NCBI RefSeq assembly: GCF_016653635.2
Contig: NZ_CP067420.1
Span: 4,862,001 to 4,926,000, forward strand
From: Skermanella sp. TT6
Lineage (GTDB): Bacteria; Pseudomonadota; Alphaproteobacteria; Azospirillales; Azospirillaceae
Reading direction: 5' to 3'
DNA: 64,000 bases
Below the pieces are notes generated by a model that was not told the DNA's origin, made no database searches, and saw only the letters and a program-made list of their open reading frames with translations. Numbering within the stretch: the first letter of the stretch is position 1; every line of letters starts with the position of its first letter. This document shows positions 28,292 to 36,618 of the stretch, in pieces. The position numbers and the translations under genes were made by a program.

Positions 28292-28984
28292 ATGACCACT
28301 TCCGTCATCGGACTCTTCGAGAGCCGCGACGTCGCCAGCAAGGTCGTTGGCGAACTGACCAAGGCCGGCTTCGACAAGAAGGCGGTGGAAATCCTGCAGG
28401 GGGTCGCGGTATCCAAGATTTCCGGCCGGCTGGTCGAGGCCGGCTATGAGAAGGCCCGGGCCGAGCGCTACGGCGAGGCGGTCGAAAAGGGCGGCGCCCT
28501 GGTCGTCGCCGAAACCGACGACGAGAAGGCCGACGAGGCTCTCGGCACCATGCGCCGCTTCGATGTCCTGACCCCGGAAGCCCTGCTGGAAAAGACCGGC
28601 GGCTCGGAAACCGAGAAGGCCCAGGTGATCGAGGAAGAGCTGGAAGTCGGCAAGGCTCGGACGACCGGCGGCAAGCGCCTGGAGGTTTCCGTCAGCGAGC
28701 GGGAGGTCCAGGAGTCGGTGACCCTGCACGAGGAAACCGTCGATGTCGAGCGCACCAAGGCCGACCGGATCCTGAAGTCCGAGGATGCCGACAAGGCGTT
28801 CCAGGACCGGACCGTCGAGATGACCGAGGTCAAGGAGAAGCCGGTCGTCTCCAAGCAGGCCCATGTGGTCGAGGAGGTCGCCCTGACCAAGCAGTCGGGT
28901 GAGCGCGAGGCCACCGTGAGCGGCACCGTCCGCCGCCAGGACGTCACCGTCGAGGATATCGACCGGAAGTCCGGCAAGTCCTGA
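28292..28984 (+). CDS. YsnF/DUF2382-domain stress-response protein
   Basis: 230 residues, charged and soluble. The N-terminal third (SVIGLFESRDVASKVVGEL, then AGYEKARAERYGEAVEKGG) resembles the general stress protein 17M-like ferredoxin fold; the C-terminal half (LEVSVSEREVQESVTLHEETVDVER, VEMTEVKEKPVVSKQA, EVALTK) is the YsnF/DUF2382 beta-repeat. Start at ATG 28292 with GAGGGA 8 bases upstream. Such genes are commonly induced in general stress; a matching EcfG-type promoter lies upstream. Biochemical role unknown. Confidence 0.85.
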   Translation: MTTSVIGLFESRDVASKVVGELTKAGFDKKAVEILQGVAVSKISGRLVEAGYEKARAERYGEAVEKGGALVVAETDDEKADEALGTMRRFDVLTPEALLEKTGGSETEKAQVIEEELEVGKARTTGGKRLEVSVSEREVQESVTLHEETVDVERTKADRILKSEDADKAFQDRTVEMTEVKEKPVVSKQAHVVEEVALTKQSGEREATVSGTVRRQDVTVEDIDRKSGKS

Positions 28985-29002
28985 CCCGGACGGCCCGTGC
29001 GG

Positions 29003-29296
29003 TCAGGAGGTGGCGGGCTCCCCGCGGGGCCCGCCATCCCCTTCGGCCGCCTTGCTTTCGGCGTCGCCGGCGGCATCCGCCCGCTCGGTGCCGTCGGCGA
29101 CCGGATTGGCGCCCTTCTGTTCCGGAGCCACATGATCGCCGGAACCGCCGCTGCTCGACGCGGCGGCGGTCGGGCTGCCCGGGCCGGCCGCTTGCCCCAC
29201 CTTGGTGCCGTCGGCATCGGTCTGCACCGGCTGGCCGGGGCGGAACCTCAGCCGTTCCGTTTCCCTGTTCCTGCTGTTCTGATCATGGTCTGACAC
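29003..29296 (-). CDS. hypothetical low-complexity acidic protein
   Basis: 97 residues rich in Gly, Ala, Asp, Ser and Glu with no hydrophobic core, so probably disordered. GTG start with GGAG about 9 bases upstream. Follows the large periplasmic repeat gene by about 65 bases and converges with the YsnF-type gene. No family recognised; composition could also reflect a chance open frame, but the ribosome site and lack of overlap favour a gene. Confidence 0.45.
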   Translation of the reverse strand: MSDHDQNSRNRETERLRFRPGQPVQTDADGTKVGQAAGPGSPTAAASSSGGSGDHVAPEQKGANPVADGTERADAAGDAESKAAEGDGGPRGEPATS

Positions 29297-29360
29297 GGTC
29301 GGCTTCTCCGGATCTCGTTCAGTCGGGAAGACTTAACAGGACCCGGGGGCGTCCGTTCCG

Positions 29361-32300
29361 TCAATTCACCGCCTGCCCGCCCTGGCGGCCGGAGAGGAAC
29401 TTCTGGAAGGTCCCGACCTCCTTGACGCGGGACTGGATCGAGGCCAGGTCGACCAGGCCGCCGGACTGGCCCGGACGGGCCAGCACGCGGAAGGTGTCGG
29501 CGTGGGGCGTCCCGTCCATGGCCGCCGTGAACTGGCCGCGCAGCCGGTCGAGCCCGGCGCTGTCGCCGGCCAGGGACAGGGCCACCGCCTGGTTCAGCAC
29601 CAGGTCGGCCTTGTCCTTGGAAAGCGGCGTGCCGGCCGGCGGCGGCGGACCGACCACCTTGGCGAGACCGGCCGCCGCCTCGGCCCACTGGGCGCCGCGC
29701 CACGCGATATCCACCCGCATCAGTTCCGCCGACTGGCTGGAATCCTCCTTCAGGAGCGCCACCGCCTCGCCGTAGCGCTTCAGTTCGGCCAGGGCGCGGG
29801 CGCGCAGCACGCGCCGCCGGGCCACCATCTCCGCGGACAGGTCGGAAACCTCGGACTGGTCGAGCGCCGACAGGGCCTGCTCGGGCCTGCCGTCCTGAAG
29901 CCTGACCTCGGCCAGCCGGGCGCCCACCTCGCCCTTCTCCGCGCCTTGGAGCCTGCCCGCGACCTGGGCCTGGAGCAGGTCCCCGGCGCGCCCGAGCAGG
30001 TCGATCTCGACCATCCGCTCGGCCAGCATGCGGACCACCAGGTCGCCGCGCGGCCCCTCGGGGGCGAGGTCCTTGAACTGGTCGTACAGCCCCAGCGCCT
30101 CGACCGGCGGGAGCGCCGCGGCACCGTCCTTGATGAACAGGTTGGCGAAGCTGTCGGACAGTCCGCGGGACAGTTCGGCGGCCCGCGGGCTTTCGGGGAA
30201 CAGGGCGACGGCCTGCCGGATCGTGTTGAAGCCCTCGGCGTAATTGTTCGCCTTCATGTAGGTCTCGCCCAGGCGCTGGAGGATGTCCAGCTCCAGGTCG
30301 TCGCCGCGCCAGGCGAAGCGCAGGCGCTCCAGCCGCGCCGCCGCGTCGGCCGGCGTCAGCTTGCCCTGCTCCAGCTCGATATCGACCAGGGCCAGCTCGG
30401 CCCGGGTCCGGTAGAGCCGGTCGGTGCCGCTTGCCGCCGCGAGGAAGGATGCCGCGGCACCGTCCTTGTCGCCGGCGAGTTGCTGGAGCTGGGCGCGCCG
30501 GAACTGCCCGGCCGGCCTGCGCTCGAAATTCCCACCGGTCCGCCGCGCCAGGGTTTCCAGCAGGCGGGCGGCGCCGGTCCGGTCGCCGGTGCGGATGCGG
30601 GCGTCCACCGCGAGGGCGGCCAGCTTGGTGAAGAACGGATCCGGATAGCCGTCGAGCTGGGCACGGGTGCGGTCGAAATCGCGCGCCGCCGCCGGCCAGT
30701 CGCCGCGCTCCGCCGCCACCGCGGCACGCCACAGGATCGCCTCCTCCTTGCCGTCGAGCGCCGGGTCGGCGAGGTCGTCGGCGGCCGACTGCGGATCCCC
30801 GTAAAGCAGCCGGGCGGCGCCGCGGATCGCCAGGAACTCGGGGCGTGTCTCCAGGTCGGGCTGGTTTCCCGCGAGCAAGCCCAGCAGGCCGAGGCTCTCC
30901 GCGGCATAGCCGTGGGCGAAATAGAAATGCGCGAGGTCCATGCGGGCCCGGTCCCGTTCGGCCTCGGGCGCCGCGACGACCGCCCTCTGGACCTCCTGGC
31001 GCAGCTTGTTGAACTCGCCGCTCGGGCCGCGCCGCCATCCCGCCAGGTCGAACAGCCCGGTCGGGGACTGGACCTCGCGGCCCCGTCCGCTCAGGCGGGT
31101 CGGCGAGACGCCGACCAGGTCGCCGGGCGGCGACAGCATCAGGCCGCCGGCGGTGGTCACCTCGACGCCGTCGCGGATTGGCCGGACCGCGACCGTATCC
31201 TCCAGCGGCTGCACCACGATGCCCTGCGCGGCGGGAAGCAGGCGGAGCTGGGCGAACCCGTGCGGCTCGACCACCGCCTGTCCCGGATTGGGCAACGGCA
31301 CCAGCAGCAGCTGGTCCCCCGCCGCCGGGTCGTTCATCTGGATCACCTGCCGGGCGTCGGGCACGCCGACCACCAGCCGGGCGCCGAGCGGGAAATCGCG
31401 CTGGGCATCCACCGGCAGCCCTTCGGGCCGGGCGGCGGCACGCTGGGCCAGCGCGATCCGCCAAGTATTGCCGTCGCGCGCGACGGTCGGCTCCAACCCG
31501 TCGGGCACGGCCATGCGGAAGGCGGTGGCGCCCCGCATCGGCACCGTCTCCGGCCCGCCGAGCCCGGGGATCAGGGCATCCACCCTGACCCGGCCCTCGA
31601 GGTCCAGCGGCCTTCCGAACACGGCGTAGAGATATCCTGCGCGGACATAGACGGCCGCCGCCGCGGGCTCCTGCGCCTCCACCGTCACGGTGCCGCGCCA
31701 AGTCTCGGCGCCGCCCGGGGACAGCGGCTGCGCCGCCACGGGCTGGAGCGGGGCCGCCGAGGGCGGCGGGGCCGGCGCGGCGCGGGGTGCCGGGGCCGCC
31801 GCCTGCGGCTGGGGCAGCGGTGCCGGCGGTCGCTCGGATTTCACCGGAGCCGCTGGAGCCGGAGCCGCAGCCTTGGCCGGCTGCGGCGGGGGAGCGGGCT
31901 GGGCCGGCGTCGCCGCCACGGTCGCCGTCGCGGGCGGAGCCGGCGCGGGGGCAGCCGGCGCGGCGGCCTCCCGGCGGGGCGGATCGACGACGTCGAGGGC
32001 CACGCCGCCGGCCCCGGTGCGGAAATCCTTGATCTCGCTGCCGGACGGGATGGTGACCTGCACGACCAGCCGGCCATCGACGACAGTCTGCCCGATCGTC
32101 GGCACGTTGCGCAGGCGGACCCGCTGAAGCCGCGAGAAATCGGCCTGCCCCGGCCTGGAGAAGGTGATCTGGACGGTATCGCCCCGCCGGGCGACGGAAT
32201 AGTCGACCGCTCCCGGCCAGTCGAACACCAGCCGGTTGCGGTCGGGATGCACGCCCGCGCGGACCCGGACCACGGCCTCCGCGGCTGCCGGCCCGGAACC

Positions 32301-32402
32301 CGCGGGGGCGGGCTGCTGCGCCGCGGCCGGACCGGAGCCTCCGGACAACCCGGCGGCAAGCAGAATCGCGGCCGCCAGTGCCGCCCCCAGCCGGGTTGTC
32401 AT
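29361..32402 (-). CDS. large secreted TPR-like protein of the fliL-cheZ operon
   Basis: 1013 residues. Signal peptide to about residue 28 (SGPAAAQ). Residues ~40-145 form a beta-rich AMIN-like module (HPDRNRLVFDWPGAVDYSV, FSRLQRVRLRNVPTIG); ~150-225 is a Pro/Ala-rich linker; ~230-445 is beta-rich (WRGTVTVEAQEP onward); ~465-1000 is all-helical with TPR-like repeats (for example LAHFYFAHGYAAESLGLLGL, ERGDWPAAARDFDRTRAQLDG). It starts 6 bases after the cheZ stop, so is the last gene of the fliL-fliM-DUF6468-motE-cheZ operon. A periplasmic flagellar or motor-associated role is inferred from position only. Confidence 0.75.
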   Translation of the reverse strand: MTTRLGAALAAAILLAAGLSGGSGPAAAQQPAPAGSGPAAAEAVVRVRAGVHPDRNRLVFDWPGAVDYSVARRGDTVQITFSRPGQADFSRLQRVRLRNVPTIGQTVVDGRLVVQVTIPSGSEIKDFRTGAGGVALDVVDPPRREAAAPAAPAPAPPATATVAATPAQPAPPPQPAKAAAPAPAAPVKSERPPAPLPQPQAAAPAPRAAPAPPPSAAPLQPVAAQPLSPGGAETWRGTVTVEAQEPAAAAVYVRAGYLYAVFGRPLDLEGRVRVDALIPGLGGPETVPMRGATAFRMAVPDGLEPTVARDGNTWRIALAQRAAARPEGLPVDAQRDFPLGARLVVGVPDARQVIQMNDPAAGDQLLLVPLPNPGQAVVEPHGFAQLRLLPAAQGIVVQPLEDTVAVRPIRDGVEVTTAGGLMLSPPGDLVGVSPTRLSGRGREVQSPTGLFDLAGWRRGPSGEFNKLRQEVQRAVVAAPEAERDRARMDLAHFYFAHGYAAESLGLLGLLAGNQPDLETRPEFLAIRGAARLLYGDPQSAADDLADPALDGKEEAILWRAAVAAERGDWPAAARDFDRTRAQLDGYPDPFFTKLAALAVDARIRTGDRTGAARLLETLARRTGGNFERRPAGQFRRAQLQQLAGDKDGAAASFLAAASGTDRLYRTRAELALVDIELEQGKLTPADAAARLERLRFAWRGDDLELDILQRLGETYMKANNYAEGFNTIRQAVALFPESPRAAELSRGLSDSFANLFIKDGAAALPPVEALGLYDQFKDLAPEGPRGDLVVRMLAERMVEIDLLGRAGDLLQAQVAGRLQGAEKGEVGARLAEVRLQDGRPEQALSALDQSEVSDLSAEMVARRRVLRARALAELKRYGEAVALLKEDSSQSAELMRVDIAWRGAQWAEAAAGLAKVVGPPPPAGTPLSKDKADLVLNQAVALSLAGDSAGLDRLRGQFTAAMDGTPHADTFRVLARPGQSGGLVDLASIQSRVKEVGTFQKFLSGRQGGQAVN

Positions 32403-32408
32403 GTCGGT

Positions 32409-33062
32409 TCAGTCGAAGCTGGCGAGCAACTTGTCGATCTCGCTCTGATCGATCGCGTTGCCCGGAAGCTGGGGGCCGTTCAGCAGCGAGGACTCGTCGC
32501 CCGGGTCGGCCGCCGCGGCGGCGTCCCGGTGGGTCTTCTGGACCTCGTCGCCCAGGGCCTGGATCAGCACGTCGATCCTGCCCTCGATATGCTTGAGCGT
32601 GCGGACCACCTTGGTGATGCGCTGCCCGGTAATGTCCTGGAAGTTGCAGGCCTCGAAGATGGCGGTGACGGCGGCGGTCAGCGCGGCGCCGTTCTCCGGA
32701 TCGACCTTGCCGGCGATGGCGCCGATCACGTCGCAGGAATCCATGATCCGGTTGGTCGCGTCCTCGGTCGCGCCGACCACGGCGTCCAGCTCGTCGGTGG
32801 CGCTCGCGATGTGCTCGCTGCCGATGTCGTCCGGCCGGATCGCCGCGATCTCGCGCTTGGCATGCTGGATGTAGCGCGCCAACGCCTCCAGCTCGCCGTA
32901 GAGCTTCAGGTCGGCCGCGGAGACGTCGCCCTCCATGGAGGTCAGCACGGCGGTCACGATCCCGGCCACCTCCTCCCGGGCGAAGGGCTGGCGGATTTCA
33001 TCGCGCGCCAGCGCGAGACGCTGGTGAAGCGGCGGGGTGGAGCCGAAAGGAGCGGTTGTCAT
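32409..33062 (-). CDS. cheZ: chemotaxis phosphatase CheZ
   Basis: 217 residues. Dephosphorylates CheY-P. The catalytic helix reads CNFQDITGQRITKVV with Asp143 and Gln147 (the same numbers as in E. coli CheZ). A variable linker follows, then the C-terminal peptide AIDQSEIDKLLASFD, the CheY-binding tail. The N-terminal 120 residues are long helices that would make the dimeric four-helix bundle. Encoded between motE and the large repeat protein, same strand, gaps 36 and 6 bases. Confidence 0.92.
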   Translation of the reverse strand: MTTAPFGSTPPLHQRLALARDEIRQPFAREEVAGIVTAVLTSMEGDVSAADLKLYGELEALARYIQHAKREIAAIRPDDIGSEHIASATDELDAVVGATEDATNRIMDSCDVIGAIAGKVDPENGAALTAAVTAIFEACNFQDITGQRITKVVRTLKHIEGRIDVLIQALGDEVQKTHRDAAAAADPGDESSLLNGPQLPGNAIDQSEIDKLLASFD

Positions 33063-33098
33063 CTTCGCCTTCTCGCTGGGCCGGCCTTCGGGCGCCGG

Positions 33099-33875
33099 TC
33101 ATTGGGGTATGGTGGGCAGGGCGCGCCGGTCTACGAGCGATGCCGTGACCTCCTTGGCCTTGAGCGGGTCCATCGCCGCGAGGATGGGCGCGCTCTTGGC
33201 CTCCTTCATGCGCTCCATCACGTCGAGCAGCACCGGCATGTCGAGCGCCTCGAAGATCCGGGCGGCGTCCTTGGGCTTCATGGTCTCGTAGATCTTGACC
33301 AGGCTTTCGAGCTGGGCCGCCTGCTTCTCGTCGACCTGGCGGAGCAGCCCCTCGATGTTGGTCCGCAGGTCTGTCAGCTCCGCCACCTTCTGATCGATCC
33401 GCTGCTGCGCCGCGGTGAGCAGGGCCTCGCGCTGGTCGAGCTCGCGGGCGCGCCGGTCCAGCTCCTCCCGCCGCTCGGTCAGCCGCTGGAACACCTCGGC
33501 CTGGACATTGCCGAAGCCCTGCCCGTCGGTCTCGCCGGTCGAGGCGGTCACGGTCCGCAGCGGCGGCGGCGGAGCCAGCGCAGGCTGCGGCGCCGGGGCC
33601 GGAACAGGAGCCGGAACAGGGGCCGGGGGAGCGGCGGCCGGCTCCCGGGCCTGGACGACGGCGATCGGGTCGCGCATGCCGCCGCCGATCGCCAGCCAGA
33701 TGTCGCCGACCCGGACGCCCAGCATCAGGACCGCGACGAAGATGGTGAGCGGCAGCAGGCGCGGCCGGAAGCGGGACGGCAGGCTCAGGGTCGCGACGGG
33801 GGCCGAGGCTCCGGCGGGAGCGCGGGAGGCCTTGGCCGGAGCGGGGGTCTTGGCGGGGCGTTTGGGTTTGGACAT
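33099..33875 (-). CDS. motE: MotE-type flagellar motor protein
   Basis: 258 residues. One N-terminal membrane helix (LLPLTIFVAVLMLGVRVG), a Pro/Ala-rich periplasmic linker, a coiled coil (RLTERREELDRRARELDQRE to VAELTDLRTNIEGLL) and a C-terminal MgtE-N-like domain (ESLVKIYETMKPKDAARIFEALD, LLDVMERMKEAKSAPILAAMD). In rhizobia MotE is a periplasmic chaperone for MotC; here motC is not in the window, so the partner is open. Confidence 0.83.
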   Translation of the reverse strand: MSKPKRPAKTPAPAKASRAPAGASAPVATLSLPSRFRPRLLPLTIFVAVLMLGVRVGDIWLAIGGGMRDPIAVVQAREPAAAPPAPVPAPVPAPAPQPALAPPPPLRTVTASTGETDGQGFGNVQAEVFQRLTERREELDRRARELDQREALLTAAQQRIDQKVAELTDLRTNIEGLLRQVDEKQAAQLESLVKIYETMKPKDAARIFEALDMPVLLDVMERMKEAKSAPILAAMDPLKAKEVTASLVDRRALPTIPQ

Positions 33876-33908
33876 GGCGGTCGGCTCGACGCTGGGTCTG
33901 GTGCGCTG

Positions 33909-34538
33909 CTAGCGCAGGTTTTCGAGGGCGCGCAGCAATTCGCGCTCGGCCCGCGAGCGGGCCTCCTGCGGCGGCGCCGGGGATGGCGGTGGCGGTGCCG
34001 GCGGCTCCGGATGGGCTGCCGGCGCGGCATGCTGAAGGGGCGGATGCTGCGCCGCGTTCGACGGGCCGGGCGGCGCCGGGCGGCGCGCGGACGGTTCGGC
34101 CCTGGCCGGACGCGCGGGACCGGCGGGCGGCTGCTGCGAAGCCGCCGCGGACGGCTTCGGCACGGCCCCCGCCTTGATCGCGGCGGGAGCGGGGCCGGTC
34201 GCGGCGCGCAGGGTGTGGCTGCCGACCGATCCTTCCAGGCGGCTCGCCAGGCTGTCGGCGGCCTCGATCATGAATTGCAGCTCGTCGCGCAGGGTTTGGG
34301 CCCGGTCGATCGACTTCTGGAGGGTCTCGGCGACCTTGGCCGCCGTGTCCTTCATGCCGGCAACGCTGGTCTCGGCCCGGCCGGCGGCGTCGGCGAAACC
34401 CTTCACCAGCGCGTCCAGCTCGTCCTTGCTGTCGCGCAGGCGGGTCAGCCGGCGGTTCAGCACGATGGCGAAGCCGATGGTCGCCGACAGCAGCACGACG
34501 ATGAGGACGTCCAGGACGAGGGGCAGCGTGACGGTCAT
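33909..34538 (-). CDS. DUF6468-domain protein
   Basis: 209 residues. N-terminal membrane helix (LVLDVLIVVLLSATIGFAIVL), a helical cytoplasmic part with LTRLRDSKDELDALVKGFADA and TLRDELQFMIEAADSLASRLE, then a long Pro/Ala-rich tail. The ATG overlaps the fliM stop (ATGA), and motE follows 33 bases later. Genes of this family are found at this spot in Azospirillum-like genomes. Function is unknown; a motor or C-ring associated membrane protein is plausible. Confidence 0.8.
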   Translation of the reverse strand: MTVTLPLVLDVLIVVLLSATIGFAIVLNRRLTRLRDSKDELDALVKGFADAAGRAETSVAGMKDTAAKVAETLQKSIDRAQTLRDELQFMIEAADSLASRLEGSVGSHTLRAATGPAPAAIKAGAVPKPSAAASQQPPAGPARPARAEPSARRPAPPGPSNAAQHPPLQHAAPAAHPEPPAPPPPSPAPPQEARSRAERELLRALENLR

Positions 34539-35620
34539 CTCCGGGTATCCTCCTCGCGCGGGGCCTCGCGTTCGATGCGGACCGCGATATGGCCGCCCTT
34601 GCGCCCCATCCGGCCGTCGAACATGGGCACGTCGCCGCAGCGGAGCTCGATCGTGTCGTCGGGCGTGGCGTTGAGCAGGATGCGGGTGCCGACCTTCCAG
34701 TTCAGCACGTCGTAGAGCTGCACCGTGATCTCGTCCAGGACGGCGCTGATCTGGACTTCGGTCATCCACAGCTCGCTGGCCAGGTGGGTTTCCCAGATCG
34801 AGTCCCGGCCGAACTTCTCGCCCATGAACATCTGCAGCAGGAGCTCGCGCACCGGCTCCAGCGTCGCGTAGGGGATCAGCAGTTCCAGCCGGCCGCCGCG
34901 GTCTTCCATGTCGATGCGCAGCTTGGCGAGCACGGCGGCGTTGGCCGGCCGGGCGATGGTCGCGAAGCGCGGGTTGGTCTCCAGCCGGTCGAACCGGAAG
35001 GTCACCGGCGACAGCGGGTCGAAGGCGGCGGACAGGTCGCTGAGCACCACATGGACCATGCGCTCGACCAGGTTGCGCTCGATCGTGGTGTAGGGACGCC
35101 CCTCGATGCGCATCGCGGCGGTGCCGCGCCGTCCGCCCAGCAGCACGTCCACGATGGAGTAGATCAGCGCGCTGTCCACCACCATCAGGCCGTAATTGTC
35201 CCATTCCTCCGCCTTGAAGACGGACAGCATGGCCGGCAGCGGGATGGAGTTGAGATAGTCGCCGAACCGGACCGAGGAGATCTGGTCGAGGCTGACCTCC
35301 ACGTTGTCGGAGGTGAAGTTGCGGAGCGACGTGGACATCATGCGGACGAGGCGGTCGAACACCACCTCCAGCATGGGCAGGCGCTCGTAGTTGACCAGCG
35401 CGCTGTTGACCAGCGCCATCAGGCCGGAATTGTCGCCGTCGCCCGAGCCGTCGCTGTCGAAGCCCAGCAGGCTGTCGATCTCGTCCTGGTTGAGCACGCG
35501 GGTCGAGGTCCCGCCGCCCACGTCGCCGCCGCCGCCGTCGCTGCCCTCGTCGGCCAACGCCGCCCACTCGGCGGCCAGCCGCTCCTCGTCGCTCAGCCCG
35601 TCCAGCTTAAGGTCGCTCAT
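34535..35620 (-). CDS. fliM: flagellar motor switch protein FliM
   Basis: 361 residues. C-ring protein that binds CheY-P. The CheY-binding motif is LNQDEIDSLLGF at residues 43-54, set behind a 40-residue acidic, Gly-rich N-terminal extension not seen in E. coli FliM, where the motif is at the very N terminus. Middle CheC-like domain (GDYLNSIPLPAMLSVFKAEEW; LIPYATLEPVRELL) and C-terminal SpoA domain (LNWKVGTRILLNATPDDTIELRCGDVPMFDG) are intact. Confidence 0.97.
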   Translation of the reverse strand: MSDLKLDGLSDEERLAAEWAALADEGSDGGGGDVGGGTSTRVLNQDEIDSLLGFDSDGSGDGDNSGLMALVNSALVNYERLPMLEVVFDRLVRMMSTSLRNFTSDNVEVSLDQISSVRFGDYLNSIPLPAMLSVFKAEEWDNYGLMVVDSALIYSIVDVLLGGRRGTAAMRIEGRPYTTIERNLVERMVHVVLSDLSAAFDPLSPVTFRFDRLETNPRFATIARPANAAVLAKLRIDMEDRGGRLELLIPYATLEPVRELLLQMFMGEKFGRDSIWETHLASELWMTEVQISAVLDEITVQLYDVLNWKVGTRILLNATPDDTIELRCGDVPMFDGRMGRKGGHIAVRIEREAPREEDTRR

Positions 35621-35636
35621 GCCATGCTCCCCCGGC

Positions 35637-36212
35637 TCACTGGATCAGCATTTCGCGGAACAGGACGTCCTTGACCTGCACCGGCTGGGCGGCGACGCCG
35701 ACGCGCATCAACAACTCCTCGCGCAGCCGGTAGATCCCGGCCGAACCGCGCAGGTCCTCCAGCCGCAGTTCGCGGAGGTAGACTTGGAAGTTGTCGACGA
35801 TACGCGGCATGACCTTCTCTATTTCCGGCACATCTTCCGGCCGGCCGACCTCTATGCTGATGCTGATCTTGAGGAAGCTGGGGCGGCGCCCGGTGCTGTT
35901 CAGGTTGACCACCAGGTCCGGCACGTTGAAGAACACGCCGCCGCCGCCCGGCGCGCCGTGTCCCCCGCCATGCCCGTCGCCCTTCGCGCCATGTCCGTCG
36001 CCTGCATGGGCAGGCGCCTCTTCGCCGTGGCCTTCCTCGGCGGCGGGTTCGGCAGGGCTGAAGACGCCCGCGAAGAACGCGGCGGCCCCGCCGCCCAGGA
36101 CCAGGAGCAGCGGCAGGATGACGAACAGCACCAGCTTCTTGCCGCTGAACTTCTTGCGTGCCGGCGCTTCGCCGCCTGCCCCCTCATCTTCCTCGTGGGT
36201 TGCACCCGCCAT
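35637..36212 (-). CDS. fliL: flagellar basal body-associated protein FliL
   Basis: 191 residues. Inner-membrane protein that supports the stator. One helix at about 27-49, then a Gly/His-rich stretch with His62, 69, 74, 81 and 85 before the conserved periplasmic domain (VPDLVVNLNSTGRRPSFLKISISIEV, IEKVMPRIVDNFQVYLREL). First gene of the leftward fliL-fliM operon. Start ATG 36212; a GTG two codons upstream has better ribosome-site spacing and is an alternative. Confidence 0.95.
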   Translation of the reverse strand: MAGATHEEDEGAGGEAPARKKFSGKKLVLFVILPLLLVLGGGAAAFFAGVFSPAEPAAEEGHGEEAPAHAGDGHGAKGDGHGGGHGAPGGGGVFFNVPDLVVNLNSTGRRPSFLKISISIEVGRPEDVPEIEKVMPRIVDNFQVYLRELRLEDLRGSAGIYRLREELLMRVGVAAQPVQVKDVLFREMLIQ

Positions 36213-36277
36213 AATCACTGGGCTCCCTGCGATCGCCGCGCGTGCGAAAAACTAGGTAAACACTTAGCTCGGGATAG

Positions 36278-36292
36278 TTAACAAGTCGTTGA
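36278..36292. promoter_or_regulatory. near-perfect CtrA box upstream of fliL
   Basis: TTAA-N7-TTGA (7 of 8 positions), 66 bases upstream of fliL. Its placement relative to the sigma-54 site mirrors that at flgB. Confidence 0.5.
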
Positions 36293-36326
36293 AGCTACCC
36301 GGCTTTATTAAGCGCTACTGCCATTC

Positions 36327-36342
36327 TGCAAGACGCAGACCA
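36327..36342 (-). promoter_or_regulatory. sigma-54 promoter of the fliL operon
   Basis: Minus strand TGGTCTG-CGTC-TTGCA; GG/GC spacing is 12. The -24 half is weaker than at the other sites. Confidence 0.55.
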
Positions 36343-36429
36343 GTCCGCCGTTCAGGAATCTTTAAGTATAATTCCTCTCAATCTTCCGTCGAACCCCCGG
36401 CGGATGCCCCGGCGGGCCGATGCGCCGCA

Positions 36430-36493
36430 CCGGCACCCTTTGCCCCGCCCGCTCCGCCGGAACCGGCAATTTGTGCCGGGCAATCCCTGCCCC
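36430..36493. promoter_or_regulatory. cluster of three FlbD/ftr-like palindromes between fliL and flgF
   Basis: CCGGCA-N5-TGCCCC (36430-36446), CCGGCA-N5-TGCCGG (36463-36479) and CGGGCA-N5-TGCCCC (36477-36493). The first two are 33 bases apart, about three helical turns. They sit between two divergent sigma-54 promoters. Confidence 0.6.
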
Positions 36494-36542
36494 GGAGCGC
36501 CGGAGGCGGCGAAACCCCGGCGGTCCCGCGGCTTCCCGGGTC

Positions 36543-36558
36543 TGGCACGGGGGATGCA
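36543..36558 (+). promoter_or_regulatory. sigma-54 promoter of the flgF operon
   Basis: TGGCACG-GGGG-ATGCA, preceded by C; -24 half perfect, GG/GC spacing 12. 60 bases upstream of flgF and 50 bases past the palindrome cluster. Confidence 0.8.
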
Positions 36559-36618
36559 AAGGGTATCGCGGCACGGCGGACGGCGCCGGGCCAGCAACCA
36601 GGAACGAGAGCGTCGGAC

